47,284 bases of DNA from Cyclobacteriaceae bacterium. Its GTDB lineage: Bacteria > Bacteroidota > Bacteroidia > Cytophagales > Cyclobacteriaceae. This document shows positions 35,219 through 44,737 of the stretch, piece by piece; the stretch's first letter is position 1; each line of letters begins with the position of its first letter. The notes below the pieces were generated by a model. The model worked only from the letters and a program-made list of their open reading frames with translations. It ran no database searches and was not told the DNA's origin. The position numbers and the translations under genes are program-made. Location of the stretch: contig JANWWN010000002.1 of NCBI GenBank assembly GCA_025055435.1, positions 1 through 47,284 on the forward strand, given 5' to 3'.

Positions 35219-37816
35219 ATGGCAGAAGATAAAATGATAAGGCTGAGCATGGCCGCCCGGAAACTCAACGTCGGCGTACACACGGTGGTGGAGTTTCTGG
35301 CTAAAAAGGGTTTTACCATCGAGGAAAACCCAAACACCAAGCTTACGCCTGAACAGTTTGCCTTGCTTTCGAAAGAATTTGCCGCATCGGCCTCCGAAAA
35401 ACAAGAGGCTTCTGGTCTTACCATCGGCATTAAGCATGCCGAAAACATTACCATCGAAACCGAAAAAGAGGCCGCCCGGAAGAGAAAGGAAGAGGAAGAG
35501 CAGATTTTAATTAAAAATCTCGTTTCAAAAGACCTGAAGCCGAAAGATGAAGTTAAGCCTCAGAAAGTGGAGCGCGAAGCTCCCAAACTGGAAGGCCCTA
35601 AGGTTATAGGAAAAATTGAGCTGGAAGAAAAGAAAAAACCCGAACCACCTCCTGCACCACAGCCGCCTCCGGTAGAAGAGAAAGCCGAACCAGTCAAAAC
35701 GGTTGAAGTACAAGAAAAAAAGGTTATTAAAGCTCAAGCCGAGCAGTTGCGCGGATTAAAAGTAGTTGACCGTATTGAGCTGCCTCAGGAGAAAAAAGAA
35801 AAAGAAACCGAAGAGCGGAAGGGCAAGCGTCCGCGGAAGCGCATCGCGCCCGGTGAAGGAGCCAAGACCATTAGTAAAACCCAGACACAACGTACCGGCC
35901 GCGAAGAACCCTCCGATCGGGAAATTCAGGAACAAATAAAAAAGACCCTGGCTGACCTCACATCGGGTTCGCGCAAGCCTTCCCGTGCCAAGTACCGCAA
36001 AGAAAAAAGACAAAGCGCTTCCGAAGCATTGGAAGAACAAACCCGTCAGGAACAGGAAGCCTCTAAAACACTGCGCGTAACCGAGTTTATTTCGGCTAAT
36101 GACCTGGCTGCCCTCATGAACGTATCGGTGAATGATGTGATCTCCACATGCCTGAACCTGGGCATGTTCGTATCCATCAATCAGCGCCTCGATGCCGAAG
36201 CCATCACCATCATAGCCGATGAATTCGGATACGATGTTCAGTTCATCACAGCCGAAGAAGAAACCGAAGCCATAAAAGAAGAACCCGACAGGGAAGAGGA
36301 CCTGCAACCACGCCCGCCTATTGTAACCATCATGGGTCACGTGGACCATGGTAAAACATCCCTGCTCGACTACATCCGTCAAACCAAAGTTACCGCACTT
36401 GAAGCCGGAGGTATAACCCAACACATCGGCGCTTATTCCGTTACTACCAAAAACGGTCAGAAAATTGCCTTCTTGGATACACCCGGCCACGAAGCCTTCA
36501 CCGCCATGCGGGCACGGGGTGCACGCATTACCGACATCGCTATCATTGTGGTAGCTGCCGATGATGACGTGATGCCGCAAACCAAAGAAGCCATCAACCA
36601 TGCGCAGATAGCCGGCGTGCCCATTGTTATCGCTATCAATAAAATAGATAAGCCTACCGCCAATCCGGATAAAATCCGTGAGTCGCTGGCCAAGATTAAC
36701 ATCCTGGTAGAGGAATGGGGCGGTAAGTATCAGAGTCAGGAAATATCTGCTAAAACCGGAAAAGGTGTTGATGAATTATTGGAAAAGGTGCTGATTGAGG
36801 CCGAGCTGCTGAACCTTCGTGCTAACCCGAATAAGCCGGCATCGGGAACGGTCATCGAGGCCTCACTGGATAAAGGACGCGGTTATGTAGCTACCGTAAT
36901 GGTGCAAAACGGAACGTTGCGCATTGGCGATGTGATGCTGGCCGGTGCGCATTATGGAAGGGTAAAAGCCATGTTTGATAGCACTGGAGCCCGGGTAAAA
37001 GAAGCGGGCCCTTCCACCCCGGTTCAGGTACTTGGCCTGGACGGCGCACCACAGGCCGGTGAACGCTTCCAGATTATGGAATCCGACCGCGAAGCCCGCG
37101 AACTGGCAACCAAACGTTCGCAGTTGTTGCGCGAGCAAAGCCTGCGCACCCGCAAGCACATTACGTTGGATGAAATCGGACGCCGGTTAGCTATCGGCAA
37201 CTTCAAACAACTCAACATCATTGTAAAGGGCGATGTAGATGGTTCGGTGGAGGCCTTATCCGATGCCTTGCTTAAACTTTCTACCAAAGAAATTCAGGTG
37301 GCTATCATTCATCGCGGTGTTGGGCAGATTTCCGAATCAGATGTGTTGCTGGCTTCCGCTTCGGATGCCATTATTGTTGGTTTCCAGGTTCGTCCATCCG
37401 CCTCGGCACGAAAGCTGGCTGAAAGCGAACAAATTGAAATCCGTCTCTACTCAATCATCTATGACGCCATTAATGATGTGAAGGCTGCTATGGAAGGCAT
37501 GCTGGCGCCCGAGCATGAAGAAGTCATTGTTGGTAATGCAGAAGTGCGCAACATTTTCAAAATATCCAAGGTGGGTACCGTTGCAGGCTGCATGGTAACA
37601 GATGGGTATGTTAAACGCACTAACCCGATTCGCTTAATCCGCGATGGTATTGTAGTGTATTCCGGCAAACTGGCATCGCTGAAACGGATGAAGGACGATG
37701 TGGGCGAGGTTAAAGCCGGTTATGAATGCGGTATGTCGATTGAGAACTTCAACGATATCAAAGAGGGTGATGTGATTGAGAGTTATGAGTTGCGGGAGGT
37801 GAAAAGAACCTTGTAA
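35219..37816 (+). CDS. infB: Translation initiation factor IF-2
   Basis: An 865-residue GTPase that places fMet-tRNA on the 30S subunit. [28 protein letters not shown]-terminal helix (IF2_N-like) is followed by a long charged, lysine/glutamate/proline-rich linker to about 290, a second IF2_N-like segment (about 285-340) and the G domain: G1 GHVDHGKTS at 373-381, DTPGHE at 420-425, NKID near 475. The beta-barrel and C2 fMet-tRNA-binding domains fill the rest. The start ATG at 35219 is the first in frame. Confidence 0.97.
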   Translation: MAEDKMIRLSMAARKLNVGVHTVVEFLAKKGFTIEENPNTKLTPEQFALLSKEFAASASEKQEASGLTIGIKHAENITIETEKEAARKRKEEEEQILIKNLVSKDLKPKDEVKPQKVEREAPKLEGPKVIGKIELEEKKKPEPPPAPQPPPVEEKAEPVKTVEVQEKKVIKAQAEQLRGLKVVDRIELPQEKKEKETEERKGKRPRKRIAPGEGAKTISKTQTQRTGREEPSDREIQEQIKKTLADLTSGSRKPSRAKYRKEKRQSASEALEEQTRQEQEASKTLRVTEFISANDLAALMNVSVNDVISTCLNLGMFVSINQRLDAEAITIIADEFGYDVQFITAEEETEAIKEEPDREEDLQPRPPIVTIMGHVDHGKTSLLDYIRQTKVTALEAGGITQHIGAYSVTTKNGQKIAFLDTPGHEAFTAMRARGARITDIAIIVVAADDDVMPQTKEAINHAQIAGVPIVIAINKIDKPTANPDKIRESLAKINILVEEWGGKYQSQEISAKTGKGVDELLEKVLIEAELLNLRANPNKPASGTVIEASLDKGRGYVATVMVQNGTLRIGDVMLAGAHYGRVKAMFDSTGARVKEAGPSTPVQVLGLDGAPQAGERFQIMESDREARELATKRSQLLREQSLRTRKHITLDEIGRRLAIGNFKQLNIIVKGDVDGSVEALSDALLKLSTKEIQVAIIHRGVGQISESDVLLASASDAIIVGFQVRPSASARKLAESEQIEIRLYSIIYDAINDVKAAMEGMLAPEHEEVIVGNAEVRNIFKISKVGTVAGCMVTDGYVKRTNPIRLIRDGIVVYSGKLASLKRMKDDVGEVKAGYECGMSIENFNDIKEGDVIESYELREVKRTL

Positions 37817-37827
37817 GACAATAATCC

Positions 37828-37852
37828 ACAGCCGGAACCAGCCGGCTGTTTT
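37828..37852 (+). terminator. infB terminator
   Basis: ACAGCCGG (37828-37835), a 6-base loop and CCGGCTGT (37842-37849), then TTTTC. Twelve bases after the infB stop, so it probably ends the rimP-nusA-infB transcript. Confidence 0.78.
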
Positions 37853-37895
37853 CATTTAGCGGCTTTCTCTTTCATTAACTCAGTTTCATCTTTTA

Positions 37896-37920
37896 TTTAC
37901 CAAAATCTACTACTGGTAAA
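37896..37920. promoter_or_regulatory. Inverted repeat upstream of the lipoprotein gene
   Basis: TTTACCA (37896-37902) and TGGTAAA (37914-37920) with an 11-base spacer, about 71 bases before the lipoprotein ATG. The symmetric arms and spacing fit a binding site for a dimer, perhaps the LytTR regulator encoded downstream, but this is speculation. No clear TAnnTTTG promoter was found in the 139 bases between the infB terminator and this gene. Confidence 0.28.
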
Positions 37921-37991
37921 ATGAAGGCATTCCACAAAGGATGGTCTTTTCAAATTGCTACAAATCCAAAATGCCATTCGTTATGCCAAAC

Positions 37992-39125
37992 ATGAAAAAA
38001 CAACATCTGGTGCTGAATTTATTGACTTTTGCACTGGGACTCCTGATGATGTTCGCCATCATTTCCTGCGGTGAAGACGAGGAACCCCCTATTGTTATCA
38101 ACGTAAGCGATTTTACTGTAACCATTCCGGAAAATCCTACGGCCGGACAAAACCTGGGAACCATCTCGGCTACAACCAACCGCGGAACTCTGACATTTGC
38201 AATGGCTTCATCTGCCACGTTTGACGGTGCCTTTGCTGTAAATCCTGCAACCGGCGCATTAACCGTTGCTAATCCGGCGTATTTCGATTTCGAAATTAAC
38301 CCGGTTGTTACCGGTTCCGTTGTGGTAAGCAATGGTCCGGTTAGTGAAACTGTGTCTGTAACCGTTAACCTTACCGATGTGAATGAGATTACCGTATCCG
38401 TCAGCGATTTTTCATTAACCATGCCCGAAAATCCCGCTGATGGTGCAGTTTTGGGAACCATTACCGCTACCACCAATGTGGGGTCGGTCAGTTTCTCATT
38501 ATCCAATCAAACTCCTGCCGGCGCTCTCGCCATTCATCCTACTTCGGGACTGTTAACTGTTAACGACAGAAGAAAATTTAACTACGAACTATATCGCACC
38601 ATAACAGCTACTGTAACCGCTACCAACAGCGGAGTTTCGGCTATGGGTAGTATTACCATCACCTTAACGGATGTTGCAGAAACCGTTCAACAGCGCCTGG
38701 ATGACGGAGAAACTCCCAAGCAGATTTATGATTCGAACAACAACTTGTTATTGGATTTGTATGGTAAAAATTACGGAGGCGGTTTTATCGTTATATTCAA
38801 CCCGGCAACCGGCAACGGATTTGTTCTTTCCGATGAAATTCCCGGAGGAGCGGTTAATTATATAACTGCGCAGTCTCGGGCCAATTCCTATAATGGAGGC
38901 GGATTTACCAACTGGCGCATCCCTGTTCAAAGTGATATAGATGCTATTAATGCCCTTCTTAACGCGAACAGTGGTTTGTTACCTACAACAAACCAGACAT
39001 GGGCCGGCGGTACCTGCTGTGGTGGAGGAGGGGGTTTGAATTATTATATTGCTACAAGCGGAGTTGGATATGGTTATTCACCTACTAATTCACTGTTGCC
39101 AGTCAGGGCAATCAGACCGTTTTAA
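37992..39125 (+). CDS. Lipoprotein with two cadherin-like repeats and a DUF1566-like C-terminal domain
   Basis: A 377-residue exported protein, starting at MKKQHLVLNLLTF (upstream frame lacks a signal peptide). Lipobox AIISC puts the lipidated Cys at 26, followed at once by GEDEE, an acidic stretch like Bacteroidota lipoprotein export signals. Two tandem repeats of about 95 residues begin at VSDFTVTIPENPTAG and VSDFSLTMPENPADG and each ends VxxTLTDV-like; they resemble cadherin/IPT-type modules. The C-terminal domain has GETPKQIYDSN, LYGKNYGGGFIVIFN and FTNWRIPVQSDIDAINAL, matching the DUF1566 domain of Bacteroidota surface proteins. Role unknown; adhesion or ligand binding is likely. Confidence 0.78.
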   Translation: MKKQHLVLNLLTFALGLLMMFAIISCGEDEEPPIVINVSDFTVTIPENPTAGQNLGTISATTNRGTLTFAMASSATFDGAFAVNPATGALTVANPAYFDFEINPVVTGSVVVSNGPVSETVSVTVNLTDVNEITVSVSDFSLTMPENPADGAVLGTITATTNVGSVSFSLSNQTPAGALAIHPTSGLLTVNDRRKFNYELYRTITATVTATNSGVSAMGSITITLTDVAETVQQRLDDGETPKQIYDSNNNLLLDLYGKNYGGGFIVIFNPATGNGFVLSDEIPGGAVNYITAQSRANSYNGGGFTNWRIPVQSDIDAINALLNANSGLLPTTNQTWAGGTCCGGGGGLNYYIATSGVGYGYSPTNSLLPVRAIRPF

Positions 39126-39140
39126 AGCAAAAAACATTTT

Positions 39141-39171
39141 AGCTGCCTTCTGTTGAGAAGGCAGCTTTTTT
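39141..39171 (+). terminator. Strong terminator after the lipoprotein gene
   Basis: AGCTGCCTTCT (39141-39151), loop GTTG, AGAAGGCAGCT (39156-39166), then TTTTT: an 11-base perfect stem. It ends only 18 bases before the sensor kinase ATG, so kinase expression needs read-through or a promoter inside this hairpin region. Confidence 0.88.
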
Positions 39172-39189
39172 ATTAATTACAAATTATTC

Positions 39190-42081
39190 ATGCGCCCGTT
39201 GTTGCTGGTATTGCTTTTCAGATTGGCCGCCGTTAACGGACAGGCGCCCGCTTGTGTTACCATTACTCGCCAACTCGGTCTGCCTTCCAACACCGTTTAC
39301 GATATTTTTCAGGATAGCCAGGGCTTCCTATGGGTTGCCACGGAAAACGGCCTGGCGCGTTTTAACGGGGCGCATTTCAGCAGGATTCTAAATTCACGGG
39401 TGCGTTCACTTGCAGTAAGCGGAATATTGGAAGATTCCGGAAAACGCATTTGGGTGCACAATTTTTTTGGTGAAATCCTCTACGTTGAAAACGACTCACT
39501 CAAACGACTTGAAGGCTGGGAAGGACGTTATGAAAATGGATTTCCAACCATTTCCTATTCAGCAAACCGGTTTTGGATCAGCACCTCACATCAGCTGTTT
39601 CAGTACAATCATGCAAACGGCAAATGGATTAACCTGGATTCGGCAGGGCAACACGATAAAATGTACAGCCATCATTTCGCCACGCGGCAGGGTGAATTGT
39701 GGATGACTTATAGCGTTGCATCGGGTATTGTAGTAGCCAACGAAACCGGACAAAATAAGTTTTTTCCTTCATCGCAATACGGTATGCTTCCAAACATGCA
39801 GCTCCTGTTTGAGTGGCAAAACCGGGTTTGGCTGTTCGACCGACATCAACAAAAGATTTATGACCTGCGCACCGGACAGGAAGCCAACATGTACTTTGCC
39901 GGTGTGTTAAAAAATGGAGTGGTTCGCGATATAAAAAATGCAGGTGATTCGCTGCTGGCATTTATGCGGGCCGATGGCGTATCGCTGTTAAATCGAAAAG
40001 GTGAGCTCGCTCATCTGCTGAATGGGAAAAATATAAGCAGCATTGCAACCGATTCAGAAGGGGGTTTTTGGGCAGGAACCCTGAATGATGGTTTGTACTA
40101 CTTTCCTTCACTGAATTCGATATCCTTCAGCCGTGCAGATGGTTATCTGTATCGCAAAATTTTTTACGACTCGCTTTCGCATCGTCTTTTTGCTGGCAAT
40201 TTTCAGGGTGGCGTAGATGTGTTCCTTAATAATGGAAAGTTGGAAACCCAAATCCGAACGCCCGGTTGGCGCGAAGTACAAAGCATATGGGTGGATTATG
40301 CAGAGAAAAGGTTGTTGGTATTTACCGATAAGCTATATGTTTTTAGTTTGCCCGGTTACTCCCTGGAACATGTTATTGCTGTACCGGCTGTAAAAAAAAT
40401 TGACAATGTTGGAGACAGTTACGTATTGGCCACGAGTGGCGGGTTGTTGTTTGTGAACAAAAAAACGCTTGATAAAAAAACCCTGCTTGGCGTACAGCGT
40501 ATTTCAACACTGACCTATGATGATCGCAACCATGAATTGTGGGTAGGTACACAAAAGGGAGTGGTGATTATTGACAGCCGGACCGAAAAACAAACGCCAT
40601 GGTATGCCTTCGATACGCTTAGCGTGGGCTTGTCAGCCGCATTATATTATCCTCCGTTTGTGATATTAGGGACCCAAAACAATGGTATCTATTTAGTTAA
40701 AGACAAGCAGGTAATCCGGCATATTCATACTCCCGACGGGCTTCCTACACAACACATTACTTCACTTGCTGCAGTAAATAACTTGTTATTTGCCGGTACC
40801 GACCAGGGCGTGATGATTCTGAACATTACTTCAGGTAAGCATTGGTTCATCAATGAAACAAAAGGACTTGTTTCGCCTGAGGTATATGATCTGACCTGGA
40901 TGAATAACCGGCTTTGGATAGCCGGAACAGGCGGATTACAAAACTTCCGTCACACGGTTAATCAGCAGGTCCCGAAAATTTTCATTCGGCGCATCTGGTC
41001 GACCGACCATACTCCTGTCAAATCATCCGATGGAATTACCTTTCCGCCAGGCACACAACGGCTGAATTTTGAGTTTGATGTAGCCAATAATTTAAAAAGC
41101 CGGGGTAAAACGCGGATATTCTATCGCATTCGCGAGCTGGAAAAAAACCGATGGAACGAAACCAATCTGTTTTCACCCACTGCCAATTACCTGGTTTTAC
41201 CTCCCGGAAAATTTACCCTTGAAGTTTACGCAACGAATGAAGATGGCGTTCCATCGCAACCGCAACTGCTTTACTTCACCATACAATCGCCTTTTTGGAA
41301 AAAAGGCTGGTTTCTTTTTTCATTGGCCATTATCACGCTGGTGGTAATAACCGCAGGTATCTATTACCGGTTTCGTCAAATTAACCTGCGCAACCGAAAG
41401 CGATTGATGGAAGAAAGGCGCGAACAGGAACTTCGTATTGCACAGCTCACCTCCCTGCGGGCTCAAATGAATCCGCACTTCATATTTAATACGCTGGCCT
41501 CCATCCAGGGCAAAATCTTAAGCGGATTACAGCAACATGCTGTTAACAGCATAGAAGGCTTTTCTGCCTTATTGCGTAAGGTACTCGATCTCTCTTCGCG
41601 CGAACTGATTTTACTATCCGACGAAATTGATTTCCTTGAAAAATACCTGGCCATTGAACAGGAGCGGTTTGGTGGCTCCTTGCAATACCGGATTGATGTG
41701 GATGAAGTACTGCAGCAGGAACTGGTAAGAATTCCGTCCTTGCTTACACAACCTTTTGTTGAAAACGCTCTTCGGCATGGGCTTATGCACAAACAGGGTG
41801 AACGGAAACTTTTCATTCGTTTTATGTTGCGTAACCATGAACTGGTCATTGAAATAGAAGATAACGGGGTAGGCCGTGCTGTTGCCCTTGAAATCAACCG
41901 GTCACGTGCTGTAACGCACCGGTCATTTGCACTTGACGCTTACCGCAGACGTATCGATCTTTTGAATGCTTCGCGAAAGCAAAAGATCGAGTTGAAAATA
42001 ACTGATTGCACCAACGAATATGGTTTGCCATCCGGCACAATGGTTCGAATAACACTTCCCTTAGGCTATGAACTCAACTGA
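39190..42081 (+). CDS. Two-component sensor histidine kinase with beta-propeller ligand domain
   Basis: A 963-residue membrane protein. Signal peptide to about residue 18 (LLLVLLFRLAAVNGQA). A two-component regulator propeller fills about 25-590 (NTVYDIFQDSQGFLWVATENGLARFNG is the characteristic repeat), then a Y_Y_Y-like segment (about 600-700), one helix (about 706-728) and a LytS-type kinase: AQMNPHFIFNTLASIQ with the phospho-accepting H763, then ENALRHGL and IEDNGVGR ATP-binding boxes. The periplasmic propeller probably senses a carbohydrate or peptide. Its end overlaps the LytTR regulator by 14 bases. Confidence 0.92.
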   Translation: MRPLLLVLLFRLAAVNGQAPACVTITRQLGLPSNTVYDIFQDSQGFLWVATENGLARFNGAHFSRILNSRVRSLAVSGILEDSGKRIWVHNFFGEILYVENDSLKRLEGWEGRYENGFPTISYSANRFWISTSHQLFQYNHANGKWINLDSAGQHDKMYSHHFATRQGELWMTYSVASGIVVANETGQNKFFPSSQYGMLPNMQLLFEWQNRVWLFDRHQQKIYDLRTGQEANMYFAGVLKNGVVRDIKNAGDSLLAFMRADGVSLLNRKGELAHLLNGKNISSIATDSEGGFWAGTLNDGLYYFPSLNSISFSRADGYLYRKIFYDSLSHRLFAGNFQGGVDVFLNNGKLETQIRTPGWREVQSIWVDYAEKRLLVFTDKLYVFSLPGYSLEHVIAVPAVKKIDNVGDSYVLATSGGLLFVNKKTLDKKTLLGVQRISTLTYDDRNHELWVGTQKGVVIIDSRTEKQTPWYAFDTLSVGLSAALYYPPFVILGTQNNGIYLVKDKQVIRHIHTPDGLPTQHITSLAAVNNLLFAGTDQGVMILNITSGKHWFINETKGLVSPEVYDLTWMNNRLWIAGTGGLQNFRHTVNQQVPKIFIRRIWSTDHTPVKSSDGITFPPGTQRLNFEFDVANNLKSRGKTRIFYRIRELEKNRWNETNLFSPTANYLVLPPGKFTLEVYATNEDGVPSQPQLLYFTIQSPFWKKGWFLFSLAIITLVVITAGIYYRFRQINLRNRKRLMEERREQELRIAQLTSLRAQMNPHFIFNTLASIQGKILSGLQQHAVNSIEGFSALLRKVLDLSSRELILLSDEIDFLEKYLAIEQERFGGSLQYRIDVDEVLQQELVRIPSLLTQPFVENALRHGLMHKQGERKLFIRFMLRNHELVIEIEDNGVGRAVALEINRSRAVTHRSFALDAYRRRIDLLNASRKQKIELKITDCTNEYGLPSGTMVRITLPLGYELN

Positions 42082-42850
42082 ATTATCCGATATTAAAGCT
42101 TTGATTGTTGATGATGAGGCTTCTGTACGAAAAGGTCTTCACGAAATGCTGCAGAAAAATTTCTCATGGATAATTACTGCGGGCGAAGCATCAAATATAC
42201 CCGAAGCGGTACGATTGATCCATCAGCACAGGCCGGACCTTGTTTTTCTGGATATTGAAATGCCGGGTTACAGCGGTCTGCAGTTACTTGAATTTTTCGA
42301 CCAAAAGGAAATTACTTTCGATATCATTTTTGTAACGGCATATAATGACTATGCCATTCAGGCATTTAAAGTGTCGGCTTTTGATTATTTGCTCAAGCCC
42401 GTAAGTCTGCATGATTTAAACCAAACCCTAAACCGGTATCGGACCAGTTTCCAAAAGCAAAAAATTTCCGACCGGATGGAGTTGCTCAAAAAATCCATTC
42501 TAAATGCGGAAAAGCCAACCCGACTTGCGGTGAGCTCGGTTTCGGGTATTGATTTTATTGATTTAGAACAGATTGTTTTCTTTGAAGCCTCCGGCTCGTA
42601 CACCCGCATCGTACTTTCCAGCGGTGATTGTGTGATTGCCAGTAAGCCACTGGGCGAATTTGAACAGGTACTTGAACATCACACGATCTTTTTCCGGGCA
42701 CATCGCTCCTATCTGATTAATCTGAACCAGGTTCAGAAGTTTAGTACCAAGGAAGGTGAATTTATTTTAATGAAAAACCAAACGGAGATTCCTTTGTCGC
42801 GATACCGCAAAAGCGAATTCGATGAGCTGATGCTGAAGCTCAGAATTTAA
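42068..42850 (+). CDS. LytTR-family response regulator
   Basis: A 260-residue DNA-binding regulator. The receiver domain (about 9-125) has the acidic pair in IVDDEAS, the phosphoacceptor D62 in VFLDIEMPGYSG, the T in IIFVTAYNDY and K in FDYLLKP. The LytTR domain (about 150-258) includes IVFFEASGSYTRIVLSSGDCVI, HHTIFFRAHRSYLINLNQV and IPLSRYRKSEFDEL. Overlapping its cognate kinase by 14 bases, it is probably translationally coupled. Target genes are unknown; the neighbouring lipoprotein is a candidate. Confidence 0.95.
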   Translation: MNSTELSDIKALIVDDEASVRKGLHEMLQKNFSWIITAGEASNIPEAVRLIHQHRPDLVFLDIEMPGYSGLQLLEFFDQKEITFDIIFVTAYNDYAIQAFKVSAFDYLLKPVSLHDLNQTLNRYRTSFQKQKISDRMELLKKSILNAEKPTRLAVSSVSGIDFIDLEQIVFFEASGSYTRIVLSSGDCVIASKPLGEFEQVLEHHTIFFRAHRSYLINLNQVQKFSTKEGEFILMKNQTEIPLSRYRKSEFDELMLKLRI

Positions 42851-42876
42851 CCTAATTGATATGAACCAAAGAAAAC

Positions 42877-42896
42877 GGGCCGGCTTTAACCGGCCC
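42877..42896. terminator. Convergent terminator between the LytTR gene and lemA
   Basis: GGGCCGG (42877-42883), loop CTTTAA, CCGGCCC (42890-42896). On the minus strand it is followed by GTTTTCTTTG and can end lemA transcription; on the plus strand the T-run is weaker (GGCCTTTAA). Confidence 0.72.
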
Positions 42897-42917
42897 GGCC
42901 TTTAATCGAAACTTCAC

Positions 42918-43493
42918 TTAAAACTTTACTTCAGGAGCACGCTCAGCACCCTGAGCCGCTTCGAAGTATCCTTTACGCTCAAATCCTGCTATGCGGGCTA
43001 CAATAACACCCGGAAAACGACGGATGGCCGCATTGTATGCATTGGCCTTTTCGTTGAATCGCTGCCGCTCAACGGCTATGCGGTTTTCAGTTCCCTCCAG
43101 CTGCGCCTGCAGGTCAAGAAAATTCTGATTGGCTTTTAAATCAGGGTAACGTTCAATAACCACCAATAAGCGGGATAGCGCATTGCTCAGCCCATCCTGT
43201 GCCTGTTGAAACTGGGCGATTTTATCAGGCGTAAGATTGGTTGGATCAATTTTAACCGATGTAGCGTTGGACCGTGCCTCGATTACGCGGGTAAGGGTTT
43301 CCTGCTCGAAGTCGGCATACCCTTTAACCGTGTTCACCAGGTTGGGTATAAGGTCCATTCTGCGCTGGTACTGACTTTCCACGTTGGCCCATTGGCTGTT
43401 CACGGCTTCCTCCATGTTAACCAGGTTGTTGTAAGAGCTGAAAATCCACAACAGCAACACAACAACGATGCCTATGCCTATCCATTTTTTCAT
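42918..43493 (-). CDS. lemA: LemA family protein
   Basis: A 191-residue membrane-anchored protein. One N-terminal helix (MKKWIGIGIVVVLLLWIFS) is followed by the LemA fold: YNNLVNMEEAVNSQWANVESQYQRRMDLIPNLVNTVKGYADFEQETL, then RYPDLKANQNFLDLQAQLEGTENRIAVERQRFNEKANAYN and RFPGVIVARIAGF. The function of LemA is not settled. In Bacteroidota it usually lies beside the TPM genes, but here those are 35 kb away at 5927-7487. Confidence 0.93.
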   Translation of the reverse strand: MKKWIGIGIVVVLLLWIFSSYNNLVNMEEAVNSQWANVESQYQRRMDLIPNLVNTVKGYADFEQETLTRVIEARSNATSVKIDPTNLTPDKIAQFQQAQDGLSNALSRLLVVIERYPDLKANQNFLDLQAQLEGTENRIAVERQRFNEKANAYNAAIRRFPGVIVARIAGFERKGYFEAAQGAERAPEVKF

Positions 43494-43551
43494 ATATGAA
43501 AGATTTGGGTTTCCTTATCGATAAAACAGTTAAAAGTAAAACTTTTTCATC

Positions 43552-44622
43552 TTATGCCGTTCCTTCGGCCATTTTTTCGGCCGTATCGGCTATGCGCAGT
43601 TGTTCAATAAATTCATCCAGTTCACCATCGAGGATGGCCGGGAGGTTGTACACCGTAAAGCCGATGCGGTGGTCCGTTACCCGGCTTTGGGGAAAATTAT
43701 ACGTCCGGATTTTTTCCGACCGGTCGCCACTACGCACCAGCGATCTGCGCGTAGCGCCCATCTGGTTCTGTTGTTTTTCCATCTCCATTTCGTACAGCTT
43801 GGCCTTGAGCATTTGCATGGCACGTTCGCGGTTGCCGTGCTGGCTTCGCTCCACCTGACAGGTGATGACGATGCCTGTGGGTTTATGAGTAAGCTGTACT
43901 TTGGTTTCTACTTTGTTTACATTCTGACCGCCGGCACCGCTTGAACGGGCTGTTTGGATTTCAATATCGGCCGGGTTGATTTCAATCTGAACGTCTTCCA
44001 CCTCCGGCAAAACAATTACCGAGGCGGCCGAAGTATGCACACGACCCTGCTGCTCGGTTGCCGGTACGCGTTGAACACGGTGTACGCCTGATTCGAATTT
44101 CAGTAAGCCATAGGCATTATCACCGCTTACACTGCTGATGATTTCCTTGTAGCCACCAGCAGTTCCTTCCGTGTAATCAACCACTTCCAGCCGAAGACCC
44201 TTGCGGTCGCAAAAGCGCTGGTACATGCGGAACAAATCACCGGCAAACAAAGCTGCTTCATCGCCACCCGTGCCTGCCCGAATTTCGAGGATGCAGTTCT
44301 TATCATCATTCGGGTCTTTAGGGATGAGGAGTTCCTTTAGATTTTTTTCGAGCTGTTCCAGCCGGGGTTCCAGGTCGTCTAATTCCATTTTTGCCAGTTC
44401 GCGCAGTTCCGGGTCCTTTTCTTTATGCAGAACTTCGCGTGCATGTTGTTCCTGGGTGCGCAGGTTTTGCCATTCGCGGTAGGGTACTACTATCTTTTCG
44501 AGGCTTCTATATTCCTTGCTGAGTTGTGAAAATTTTTTCGGGTCGCTGATGATGTCGGGTTGCACGAGTAACTGCCCTACCTCTTCAAAACGCTGCCGGA
44601 TTTCTTCCAGTTTTTCGGTCAT
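43552..44622 (-). CDS. prfA: Peptide chain release factor 1
   Basis: Ends translation at UAA and UAG. A 356-residue protein of normal length. The GGQ motif that triggers peptide release is at residues 231-233 in [24 protein letters not shown], and the codon-reading PAT motif is in [17 protein letters not shown]. It lies 58 bases from lemA in the same direction. Confidence 0.98.
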   Translation of the reverse strand: MTEKLEEIRQRFEEVGQLLVQPDIISDPKKFSQLSKEYRSLEKIVVPYREWQNLRTQEQHAREVLHKEKDPELRELAKMELDDLEPRLEQLEKNLKELLIPKDPNDDKNCILEIRAGTGGDEAALFAGDLFRMYQRFCDRKGLRLEVVDYTEGTAGGYKEIISSVSGDNAYGLLKFESGVHRVQRVPATEQQGRVHTSAASVIVLPEVEDVQIEINPADIEIQTARSSGAGGQNVNKVETKVQLTHKPTGIVITCQVERSQHGNRERAMQMLKAKLYEMEMEKQQNQMGATRRSLVRSGDRSEKIRTYNFPQSRVTDHRIGFTVYNLPAILDGELDEFIEQLRIADTAEKMAEGTA

Positions 44623-44639
44623 GGCGTGTTATGAACGCG

Positions 44640-44647
44640 CAAAGGTA
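44640..44647 (-). promoter_or_regulatory. Candidate prfA -7 box
   Basis: The minus strand reads TACCTTTG, a perfect TAnnTTTG box, 17 bases before the prfA ATG. No TTG is seen at the -33 distance. Confidence 0.42.
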
Positions 44648-44737
44648 GCAATTCCTAAGGACCTGAATTTGAGTTGGTCAGAAGCTGGCCGGTAACGCAG
44701 AGCGCGTTCGCAAGCTAAATGATCTTGCCTTAAATCA

